Below are positions 12,259-21,314 of a stretch of 64,000 nt of DNA, piece after piece (positions within the stretch are counted from its first letter, which is position 1; every line of letters begins with the position of its first letter). Where the stretch lies: assembly GCF_000226115.1 (NCBI RefSeq), contig NC_016457.1, forward strand, positions 3,844,001 to 3,908,000. The letters run 5' to 3'. The translations under genes were made by a program, and so were the position numbers. Under the pieces are notes generated by a model that did not search any database, was not told the DNA's origin, and saw nothing but the letters and a program-made list of their open reading frames with translations. This DNA comes from Thermothielavioides terrestris NRRL 8126. Lineage: Eukaryota; Ascomycota; Sordariomycetes; Sordariales; Chaetomiaceae.

Positions 12259-14187
12259 ATGAGCTATGACTGCGATGTCCTCATCGTTGGGGCTGGGCCT
12301 GTCGGGACCGCCCTTGCGCTGGAGCTCGCTCTGCATCGGGTCTCGTTCCGCATCATTGACAGAGCGCCGGTCCGATCGGACAAGAGCCGGGCCCTGGTCA
12401 TCCAGCCCCGTACCTTGGAGCTCCTGAACCGCCACGGCGCCGCCGACGCTATCGTCACCCGAGGCCGCATCATTCGCGCCGGTGAGGTGCGCATCAACAA
12501 GGAGCTCGTGGCCGACATCACTTTCGATGACCTTGGCACCATCAACACCGAGTTCCCGCTGCCGCTCAACATCTCGCAGGCCGAGACGGAGAGATTTCTT
12601 GACGAGTGCCTCCTGAAGTACGGCATCAGCGTCGAGCGGCCTGTCACCGCCACCAGCGTTGTCCAGGACGACAGCGGAGTCACGACGACGGTCGAACTGC
12701 CCGACGCCAGGAGCGAGACAATACGCTCCCAGTACGTCGTAGGCTGCGATGGCGCGCACAGCGTCGTCCGCCATGCCTCCCGCAACATTACCTTCCCGGG
12801 CGCCCCTTATCCGCAGGACTTCATCCTCTGCGACACGCACCTGCGCGACTCGAACGTCGCCCAGGACCGCATCACGCTGCACCTCGACAACAAAGGCGTG
12901 CTCGTCACGCTGCCCCTCGCAGAGGGGACCGTCCGCATGGTGGCCTCGCGCTCGCGCGTCGCCGTCGCTGACGACGTCCCGACCCTGGACCAGTTCCAGG
13001 CCTACTTCACTTCCATGACCCCTCCCGGCTCCGGCATCCTGCACGATCCCGTGTGGCTGACCCGCTTCCGGCTGCACCGCCGGTGCGTCAACCGCTACCG
13101 CGACGGCCGCCTCTTCGTGGCGGGGGATGCGGCTCACATCCACTCGCCTGCTGGCGGGCAAGGCATGAACGCCGGCATCCAAGACGCAATCAACCTCGGC
13201 TGGAAACTCGCCCTCGCCCTCTCCCTGCAGTCCCAAACCCCATCTCACCCCACCACCACCGCCCCTTCAACCCCACCATCTCCAACTTCCGCAGCATCAC
13301 CATCATCATCATCAGCCGCCGCCGCCGCCGCCGCCGCCAACGCGCTGCTAGACAGCTACGACCTCGAGCGCCGCCCGATCGGCCAAGCCCTGCTGCGCAG
13401 CACCGACCGCGCCTTCGCCTTCATCTCGGCGCCCAGCCCGTGGTGGGTGCCGCTGCGCAACCTGCTGCTGCGCCGGGTCGCGCCGCGCGTGGCGCGCAGC
13501 CGCGCCGCCCGCCGCCGCTTCTTCAGCTTCCTCTCCGAGTTCGGCATCAGCTACCGCGGCGCCGCGAGCGCGCTGGTCGGCCAGGCGCGCGGGTTCCGCG
13601 GCCCTGTCCGCGGCGGGGACCGCGTGCCGGACGGGAAGATGCTGCGGGTGGTGGGACCGGTGGGTGGTGGTGGTGGTGCGGCGGGGACGGAGGAGGAGGA
13701 GACGAGTTTGCAGAGGGTCTGTGTCGGGGCGCCGCATCATCTGCTTCTGTTCGCTGGGCTGGGGGATGGTGGGAAGGGCGGTGGTGGTGGTGGTAGCGGT
13801 GGCGAGGTGGGAGAGGGCGAGTTGAGGCGTGCGGCGGAGAGGGTGGTGAGGGCGTGTCGGGCCGAGACCAAGGTGCATTACATCGCGGGCAACGACAGGG
13901 TGGTCGACGCGGATGAGTGGTATGTCGACCCGGAGGGCAGGCTGCACGCCGAGTTCGGCTTCGGGAGGAGGGCCGGCTATGTGCTGGTGCGCCCGGACGG
14001 GTACGTTGCGCACATCGGGCCGCTGTCGAAGCTGGACCAGCTCGTGTCGTTTCTGGAGGGCTATTTGGTATCGGCCGTGGCCACCCCCTCCCGTTCAGTT
14101 TTGTCTCGTGCTCGCAATATTGTTTGGGCCGTTTTCGCAGTCTGGCTTGTGGCCAAGCTCTCGGGAAGAGTTGCGCAGAGGGTTTGA
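12259..14187 (+). CDS. FAD-dependent aromatic monooxygenase (PheA/TfdB-like, FAD_binding_3)
   Basis: Class A flavoprotein hydroxylase that would use NAD(P)H and O2 to hydroxylate an aromatic or polyketide substrate. It is intronless, 642 residues, starting at the ATG that gives MSYDCDVLIVGAGPVG. The Rossmann motif GxGxxG is at residues 11-16. The second FAD motif (GRLFVAGDAAHIHSP, Asp290) is followed by GGQGMNAGIQDAINLGWKLA. The C-terminal third resembles the thioredoxin-like domain of phenol hydroxylases (a YVLVRPDGYVAHIGP stretch) and ends in a hydrophobic tail (NIVWAVFAVWLVAKL) that could anchor it to a membrane. Two low-complexity inserts, Pro/Thr/Ser then poly-Ala at about residues 330-358 and Gly-rich patches later, interrupt the fold. 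The thioesterase follows on the same strand 0.9 kb downstream. Confidence 0.93.
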   Translation: MSYDCDVLIVGAGPVGTALALELALHRVSFRIIDRAPVRSDKSRALVIQPRTLELLNRHGAADAIVTRGRIIRAGEVRINKELVADITFDDLGTINTEFPLPLNISQAETERFLDECLLKYGISVERPVTATSVVQDDSGVTTTVELPDARSETIRSQYVVGCDGAHSVVRHASRNITFPGAPYPQDFILCDTHLRDSNVAQDRITLHLDNKGVLVTLPLAEGTVRMVASRSRVAVADDVPTLDQFQAYFTSMTPPGSGILHDPVWLTRFRLHRRCVNRYRDGRLFVAGDAAHIHSPAGGQGMNAGIQDAINLGWKLALALSLQSQTPSHPTTTAPSTPPSPTSAASPSSSSAAAAAAAANALLDSYDLERRPIGQALLRSTDRAFAFISAPSPWWVPLRNLLLRRVAPRVARSRAARRRFFSFLSEFGISYRGAASALVGQARGFRGPVRGGDRVPDGKMLRVVGPVGGGGGAAGTEEEETSLQRVCVGAPHHLLLFAGLGDGGKGGGGGGSGGEVGEGELRRAAERVVRACRAETKVHYIAGNDRVVDADEWYVDPEGRLHAEFGFGRRAGYVLVRPDGYVAHIGPLSKLDQLVSFLEGYLVSAVATPSRSVLSRARNIVWAVFAVWLVAKLSGRVAQRV

Positions 14188-15096
14188 TTCTCGGGGACAA
14201 GCTCTTCTTGTTGGTTTTCGAGATTGATGGCGTGACAGTAAGTTCTCTTCCTCCCCTTTTCACTCCTCCCTTTTCTCCTGGATGGGTAGTGGGGATGCGG
14301 TGGCACTGCCGTGTCGCTACACTACCTTAATCATCGCGTTTTTACATCTCGTTTTGTGTAAGACAGACAGCTGCATTGTTTGACAAGAACACCCGCGCTA
14401 CCAACTAGTGTTCGTAGCGATTATCTACAGTACCTACTTAGTAGCCTCGAAATCAAACGGTTGGATACCTCGAGCGGGCCGGAATTGTGCACTACTGGCA
14501 GAGTTGTATCGATGGCGCTTGTTTTCTGCTTAATTACCTCTATGCGGAATACCAGAAGCGCCAATATTTACTCAGCAGCCAGCCCCGCTCCGCAACCGCG
14601 CACCGCAACAGGTCCGGCTGCGTTGGGCCGGAAAGCCAGCGAGTGGGCCGGAAACTTGGAACTCTCCGGAAGCGGCAACGTCAGCCATGTGCTCCCTGCT
14701 CTGCGCCCATCAAGCCTGTTCGTGCCTCTCCCCTTCTTGGTGCCCCTGACAACACCATTGATCACTGAACAGAAAGGTCTCAGCTGAACAACCCGGATAT
14801 TCGGATTGCCAGAGATCAAAGCTTTGATTTTTCATATCAACCCTCAATCTCCTGCGGATCCTCTCATCCGATTTGCTTCTTCTTCGATCATGCTATCCAT
14901 CGCTCACTGCTCTCGCCGTCTCGGAGAAGTGCGACATTAGAAGTCGGCCCAGCTCCCTGAGTTAAGGACACCGGATCTGACTGATCACAGCAGGACTGAT
15001 TCCATCTTGTCCCGTGTTCCTGGGACACGCACAGCGACCATCCAATCGATTCGCCTTGCTGATCAAGACATCAAGACCACCATTGCGGTCGCCAAT
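14188..15096. other. Intergenic region between monooxygenase and thioesterase
   Basis: Terminator of the monooxygenase and promoter of the thioesterase. No supported gene or repeat. Confidence 0.5.
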
Positions 15097-16158
15097 ATGA
15101 GCAGCATGTTTGAGGATAACCCCAACCTCATCCAAGACCCGCCGCCTCCTCCGCAGAACACCTCACCATGGCTCCCTCACAAGACGCCCACCCCGCTGGT
15201 ACTGATCCACGACGGCGGCGGCACCATTTTCTCTTACTACTGTCTTGGTGACCTCGGCCGTGCAGTCTACGGCATTTCCAACCCCAACTACCCCTCCGGC
15301 AAGGCCTGGAAGGGCGGCATCCCCGAGATGGCCCGGCACTACCTCGGCTTCATCAAGACGGCCTTGCCGAAGGGCGGCGACCTCATCATCGGCGGCTGGT
15401 CGCTGGGCGGGCTGATCTCGCTTGAAGTCGCGCGGCAGCTGGCGGAGGAGAACGCCAGCGCGAATGCGAAGGCCGACAACCACGACAACGGGAAGAAAAC
15501 CCTGAACCTGCTCGGCATCGTCATGGTGGACTCGGTCTGCCCGCTGGAGCTGACGGCGCCGCCGCTGCCCGTCGTGCAGCACGTGGCGCAGTGGAGCGAG
15601 CACACGAAGCAGGAGACGCGCGACCGCGTGATGCGCTGCTACTCCGAGGCGACGCGCATGTTGGGAGAGTGGAAGCTGCCGGTGTGGGATGATGACGATG
15701 ACAAGGACAACACCGATAACCACCCCGACAACAGCAGCAACAACAACAACACGACAAACCCACAGCAGCAGCACCAGCAGCAGAACGGCACCGTCAAAGG
15801 CAATAGCAACGGCCACGCCACGACCCTCACCCAGGTCGCACGCAACCTCCCAAAACCCCGCCCGCCGCCCGTCATCCTCCTCCGCGCGCGCGAGCCCGTG
15901 CCCGTGCCCGTCCCCGGCGAGGGCATCAGCAAGGCCGACATCCACCGCGGCGACCGACTCCTCGGCTGGGCCAGCTACCGGGCGGACCTGATCACCAGCG
16001 TGATCGACATCCCGGGGCACCACTTCAGCATCTTCCGCTCGGAAGAGACGCTGGCGACGACGACGGCGGCGATCCGCAAGGCTTGTTTGGACTTGGAGGA
16101 TCTCCATGCTCGTGGGGTGGGGACGGGAATGGGAGTGGGAGTGGGAGAGTTTGAGTGA
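15097..16158 (+). CDS. Free-standing thioesterase (PKS/NRPS type, alpha/beta hydrolase)
   Basis: Soluble alpha/beta-hydrolase of the thioesterase family (PF00975-like), which hydrolyses or transfers acyl thioesters. It has 353 residues from the first in-frame ATG (MSSMFEDNP). The core opens with TPLVLIHDGGGTIFSYY, the lid-side YGISNPNY follows, and the nucleophile elbow GGWSLGG puts the catalytic Ser at residue 102. The probable catalytic Asp is Asp145 (VMVDSVCP), and the His is 308 in PGHHFSIF near the C terminus, the usual triad order. A ~50-residue Asp/Asn/Gln-rich insert (about residues 196-240) and a Val/Gly-rich tail are low complexity. Such proteins occur with fungal polyketide genes; the adjacent monooxygenase fits that but no synthase is in the window. 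Confidence 0.9.
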   Translation: MSSMFEDNPNLIQDPPPPPQNTSPWLPHKTPTPLVLIHDGGGTIFSYYCLGDLGRAVYGISNPNYPSGKAWKGGIPEMARHYLGFIKTALPKGGDLIIGGWSLGGLISLEVARQLAEENASANAKADNHDNGKKTLNLLGIVMVDSVCPLELTAPPLPVVQHVAQWSEHTKQETRDRVMRCYSEATRMLGEWKLPVWDDDDDKDNTDNHPDNSSNNNNTTNPQQQHQQQNGTVKGNSNGHATTLTQVARNLPKPRPPPVILLRAREPVPVPVPGEGISKADIHRGDRLLGWASYRADLITSVIDIPGHHFSIFRSEETLATTTAAIRKACLDLEDLHARGVGTGMGVGVGEFE

Positions 16159-16878
16159 GGGGCTTGAGGGGCGGAGGGATGAATGAGGGATAGAGAGGGT
16201 ACGGAGGAATCATTGTTGGAGGAGGGTGGGAATATTAGAGGGTGGAGCAGTTGATCCGTACCGGCTCGGTTGGCCGGCCTTTGGATGATGATCTTGGTGG
16301 TAGAGTTGGTATCATCATGGTCATGGTCATTATCCGTCATCAGGTCTTTCTTTGTATGCTAGGAGTTGAAGGGTGGGCAGGATAGAGGAATTGGGCCAGA
16401 TTGAGCGTGCACCATACCCGGTGGATCACCCACCTAACCAAGTACGATATTTGTGTAAACGAATGAAACAACGCATGTAGTTGAGGTGGGATTCTTCCTG
16501 ACGTGTATATGAATAGCATCAGAACGCAACACACTGCCAAGTCCTTTGAATATAACCTGCATGAGAGACTATGGCCCCAAATTCAAAGCTGGAAGCCCAG
16601 CAACTTGTTTCGTTGTCTTGTACACGACCAGGACCGTAATACGGCTAGGGCAGACAACAACTGGGATGTCAAAACGCGTCAGTTTCGTACCTATTCTGGG
16701 GCTAATATGCCTGCCACCGTCCACCTAGGGCATGAATCAAGTGATGAATCTCAGATGCCAGGCTGAGAGAGTCAAAGGTTCCTCGACAGGAACATGAGAC
16801 ACTGGAGCTTTCCCCGATTAGCTACAAGGGTTAGCTCAAACTCAGTTTCGCTTGCTTGTGATATGTATCTATCCTCTG
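16159..16878. other. Intergenic region
   Basis: 3' flanks of two convergent genes. Small frames here lack any support. Confidence 0.5.
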
Positions 16879-17712
16879 TCAGGCCCTCAATACATCCCAG
16901 GGAATACCCTCCCAGGATGTCTCGGACAAACAGAATGGGGCCTCCACATTCACGCCCTGTTGAACAGCCGTCTCCAACGCTCCAAGGCGCTGGCGAAATC
17001 TGGCCGTCTCGGCAATACTCTTCTCCGACGCAAAGATGTTATAGACAGCGATGGGATATCCAGACCACTGGAGCAGGTAGCAGAAGATGTTCGATATCCC
17101 CAGCACAAGCGGCTGACGAACGTTGTTTGCCTGCAGCCGGAACCGCCCCAAGCTCTGCTGAGGCGACAGGAGTAGGGGAACCAGCCTGGCCAGCAGGGCG
17201 TGGCTTGCCACGGCTCTAATCAAATCCCGCGCAGTTCGTCACTCGTCAGCGTCTCTCTCCATTCATTCTCTCAGAGCAAGCACGGGGCCGCGCGCGAGGT
17301 GCCATACAGCGAAGCGTGAATGAGCCACACCCTTGGTCGCCGGGCGAGCAGCCGGGCTTGCAGCTGCGCGGCCAGGCGCGAGAGCTCCTGGATCTCTCGG
17401 GACAAGGCGCCCTGGACCATGCGAAACTGGACTGAGCGCTGGTGGGCGGGATTAGAGGCTAAGGGAAGGGACCCAGGTCAACGTCTCAGCGTCAGCCCTC
17501 GGCAAACTACCCAAGGGAATAGTGGTTGTCGGGCGCCCACCGTCCAGGGCACCGCTGGCAGCCAGGCCAGCGAGATGCAGCGCGCGGTATTGATCGAGCC
17601 GCACCAGAATGGAGATGCGCAAAGCGTCAGGTCCTAGCGGCGGCGGAACTGCCAGAAGGTGGTCGCCTTCGGAAGCAAACTGAATGCCCGACCGTTGAGT
17701 TGGAACGCTCAT
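16879..17712 (-). CDS. Conserved hypothetical protein, three exons
   Basis: Exons 17511-17712, 17284-17458 and 16879-17215 join to exactly 238 codons (237 residues). Intron 17459-17510 has donor GTAGTT, branch GCTGAC and acceptor CTTAG. Intron 17216-17283 has donor GTGCTT, branch GCTGAC and acceptor ATTAG. Each intron removes stop codons or a frame change, which supports the model. The protein starts MSVPTQRSGIQFASEGDHLL, has a Gln/Arg helix (REIQELSRLAAQLQARLLARR) in the middle, and a C-terminal helical part with LGISNIFCYLLQWSGYPIAVYNIF. No known domain is recognised. It may extend upstream, since a CxxC-bearing frame continues beyond 17712, but no in-frame splice was found. It is divergent from the membrane protein at 18262. 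Confidence 0.65.
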
Positions 17713-18261
17713 CTTTGGGTCGGCGTGGTGGGCTGGCTGGTTGAGGTGCAGACTACCTAAGCAGAACAGAGTCAAAATTGTGAGTCGTGTGCGGATCGGG
17801 CATTGAGTTCCATGAAGGTTGGCTCATCAAACGGGGATCCAGGCAGCAGCTACCGATGCACACAAGCAGGAGACTGGTCACAGCCTGCCAAACATGCCAC
17901 ACGCCACACATTGTCACGCACTGTCTGCAACCCCCTGGAATGGTGACACAGACTGAAGCCGGGCAACATCGTGGCCGCATTCTCGCCAATCTCTGCACGG
18001 CGACAAAGATGCACCATATAGGTAGATAGAGGCCTACCGCAGTACTTGCATGGCCATGCATCTGGGTCGTCCAACGGGATGCATCGGCTTGCCTCGACCT
18101 TTCCGAGAAGAAATTCGTTGACTTGCGGGGTCTCCGGCCTCGAGGGAGATGCGAAGGGAGCGGTAAGGGAGAAGTGAATATCTACCGAGGAACACTGCGA
18201 GCCGTCATCGTCCTTCCCGGCCCAGCACACACACGGCAGCTCAACCTTCCAAGCTTCCAAC

Positions 18262-20245
18262 ATGGTCGTCCGCAACAGCATGCCGCCCTCGGGCTCCGAT
18301 GAGACCGACTTCGATTTTAAGATATACAAGCCGAACATTGACCCCCGCGAGCGGGATCCAGCGGCCAGATTCGCCCAGGACGTTAGGACATGCTTGGACA
18401 AATGCTCGGACCTTGCCGAGCTGGACGAATGCTGCCTCGATTGGGAAGGGGACACTCGCGTGGCTAAGGTGCGACCTTCTCCATCTCGTCGGGTGTCTGT
18501 GTTCTGTTCGCTTGACCCATTCACATCGCTGACCTGTGCCGCCCAGGTTCGCGTTCGCGTGCGAGCATCGGCAACCGCCGTTCCCGAACACAAGCAGATC
18601 ACTCGGAACAGCGCGATCAAAGACCTGTGCCAGGGCATGATGTCTGTGACGGGCGGCAGGCGAGCAAGCCTGGGAGTCCTAACCGATCTGTCCATCTGGG
18701 GCATCATGCCCATCTCCGTCGTCTTCCAGTCGTATTGGACAGCTCACTTCTTCACCGATATGCTGGAAAAAGGTCCTGACGCGCTTCTGAGCCTCGCTCA
18801 AGAGTATGAGCGAATGGCCTGTCCCTCCTGCATGCCACCGTCGGTCTCCCCCCCCCCCCCCCCCCCGGCCCCTTTTTTCCTTTCTCTCCCTCCCCCCACT
18901 GGAGCCTTGTGGTTGTCTACACAATGCTGACGGTTGACCACGTCTCAGGCTCATGGTTTTTGCCGTCGCGATACTTACCGGCGCCTACGGGACGTTCCAC
19001 TTCATGAAAGGCCTCCTCGGCCACAGCATCGACCCCAGTTTCAACCTGCAGGTCTTCCTCCAGCAAGCCATGCCCTATGTATCCATGGTATTCAGCTGCT
19101 TTGCGGTTCGTCAATTGTTATTCTGCTCAGCAGGATCTGTACTGAACCCACAGAAGAGGAACTCAGCGCCCTCTGCCCGGAGGAAAGCCCCGTACTCGGC
19201 CGAGATGCTCGGCGACGCAAGTAAAACCTTCGAAGACGCCCTTATCATCTTCAAACGCCGCTGCGACAGTGTCCTTGATCGACTTAGCACCATCGACGGT
19301 AAGTAAAAGTGATAAGTCGCCCAGTGTATGAGAAGGAAACCAGAGAGAGGATCCAGATGGCTGACGCAGCTTGGGATGGCGGTAACCTTCCTTCCCCCCA
19401 GCTAACACCGCCCCGGCGCTTCTCCGCGACAAACAGTGGATGCATGATGCATGCGCTGACCTGTGCAAAATGTCCGAGTGTGCCTTTGTGCTTATGGCCA
19501 AGAAGAAAGACCTTCTTGGCGCGTTAGTCGCCGCTGCGAAGCACGAGCGCGATCAGGCGGCCGGAGCAGCAGGCGTATCTGTGGCAGTTACTACCGTGGT
19601 CATTGACAGTATGACCGCAACCGGCACCGCTGCCACGACCGGTACAGCTGCCGCAACTGGTACGGCCACAGCCGGTGCTGCTACGGCCGCGACCGGTGCC
19701 GCCTCGGCCGGGACTGCTGCGGCTGGCATCGCAATGCTCGGCCCGCTCGTGCTCTGTGGGATTGCCGTCGCCGGGGCTTGTGCGGCATGGCGTCACTTGA
19801 ACGAAAAATGGAAACACGAAGAGGAGAGCAAACGCATCAGACACGGTACGTTGCGGTGGCTGCTCGGGGGTCTCGTGCATCAACCCAACCAGGAGCTTTC
19901 CCCCCTCCCCATCCCCCCCCATTTGAGGTCCGCAAGCCACGAAACACATCGCTGACGAAACCATCTGCTTGTCATGCTACAGTTGCCGAAACCTGCCATT
20001 CTCTCTGGGATAAGGCTTTCATGATGCGCCTGGCGCTGGAGTGGTTCCGTCTCCGGGAGGGAGAGGACGCGTCGAACCTCACCTTCACTGATCCTCGCTT
20101 CCAGGTCAAATGGGAAGGATTCATCGCCCAATACCGGAAACATCATCCGAACGGCTCCGGTGGCGAGGAGTATGTCCACGAGCTGGGAATCTGGCTGAAA
20201 AGCGAGGTCGATGCCATGAGGCTGACCCGGGAACTCCTTCTATAA
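18262..20245 (+). CDS. Unassigned six-exon membrane protein with Ala/Gly/Thr hydrophobic hairpin
   Basis: Exons 18262-18468, 18547-18803, 18949-19105, 19154-19298, 19402-19845 and 19983-20245 give 1473 nt, 490 residues, with all phases consistent. The N-terminal third has hydrophobic helices (LSIWGIMPISVVFQSYW, LMVFAVAILTGAYGTFHFM, AMPYVSMVFSCFA). An amphipathic helix follows (KTFEDALIIFKRRCDSVLDRL), then ADLCKMSECAFVLMAKKKDLL. After it comes a ~85-residue low-polarity block made of TATG/TAAATG-type repeats ending LGPLVLCGIAVAGACAAW, then a charged helix (KWKHEEESKRIRH). A helix / hydrophobic hairpin / helix layout recalls alpha-helical pore-forming or membrane-remodelling proteins, but this is only shape, not homology. 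The first intron (78 nt) is in frame and could be retained. The second carries a poly-C run at about 18849-18867. Confidence 0.7.
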
Positions 20246-21314
20246 AACCATCCCCGTTGACAGTTCGGCTTACAATGACTCTCGTTGGTCTGGTGGAATG
20301 GATCGTCTACCATGTCTTGAGATTGTTGTTCGAATACACTTTTTCCCTCCTTACTCGAAGCCGGAGGACCATTGCAAAGAAATGCAGAAAACAAGGACTC
20401 ACTGCCGCTTATTAGGTTAAACAGGTGTTTGTCACCGGGACTGGGTTCATCTGCAGCGAGGTTAGTGGACTGTCTAAACATGTCGCGGTAGGGCTAAGGA
20501 CTCGGCGAAACTCGACACGACACCTTCAGTTCTCAGGACTATCACCCCAGCTAGAACTGCGATGTGACACCTTCAGTTCTCAGGACTATCACCCCAGCTA
20601 GAACTGCGATATATGGTCACCAGACCCAAGTGGTATTGAGTCCAGCCGCGACACCTCCCTGCGGTAACCCATAACTCAGATCTGCTTCGCAGCAGCCCAG
20701 GCATCCCATCCTTCTGCATCCATTAACCCCTGAACTCAGGACTCTCCAATAATCTCACTTCCCGCGCTCACGAAAAGCCCACCGCCTCGCAAACGACGCG
20801 CCCCGTATGGCAAACGTACTGCCGCTCTGATCCTCTGGCAGTCAGTCCCGCACCGGCGAGGTAGATGGGCCGCCGCTGTGTGCTTGGCTTCTAAGGTTGG
20901 ATAAAACAAGCCGAAGATACACCACAAATCAAGATACCATTCTGCGCGCAGCCATCAGCGCTGAGAACGTTCGACCAAAAGCAACAGTTCTGTTACTCGA
21001 GAACCCCGAAGAAATGAAAGGGGGAACACGACGAGACTGACAGCCACCCAGCCAACTACCTGGTACCTATAGAACAACTCTCCCTCAACCAGAACCCCAC
21101 CTTTGCAAACACTCCTATGACAACAAGGCTAGCGACAAAGCAAGCCCCTGAGCAGCCCGCCCTATCAACGGTATCGACGAAACTCGCCCTCCCCGAAAGC
21201 ACGTACACAAGAATACTGATATAACCCATTCATGGTATCATAACAAGTGGAACAACAGCCAACCCCTCCTCTCCTATCCCTCCGGAGCCTCATCCTGACA
21301 CAAACCAACCCGGC
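20246..21314. other. Convergent intergenic region with a 45-bp repeat
   Basis: Lies between the 3' ends of the membrane protein and the kinesin. Contains the 45-bp direct repeat at 20519-20610; nothing else is supported. Confidence 0.55.
20519..20610. repeat. 45-bp direct repeat, two identical copies
   Basis: Copies 20519-20563 and 20566-20610 (GACACCTTCAGTTCTCAGGA...GAACTGCGAT) are identical by eye and separated by GT, a 47-bp period. It is a recent local duplication. Confidence 0.95.

Noticed and set aside
12079..13248. 389-codon - strand frame opposite the monooxygenase
   Set aside because: Shadow frame without domain or start context.
17760..18200. CxxC-containing - strand segment (CKYCGRPL) upstream of the 17712 start
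   Set aside because: Could be an upstream exon, but no splice joins it in frame and the spacing is not that of a known zinc finger.
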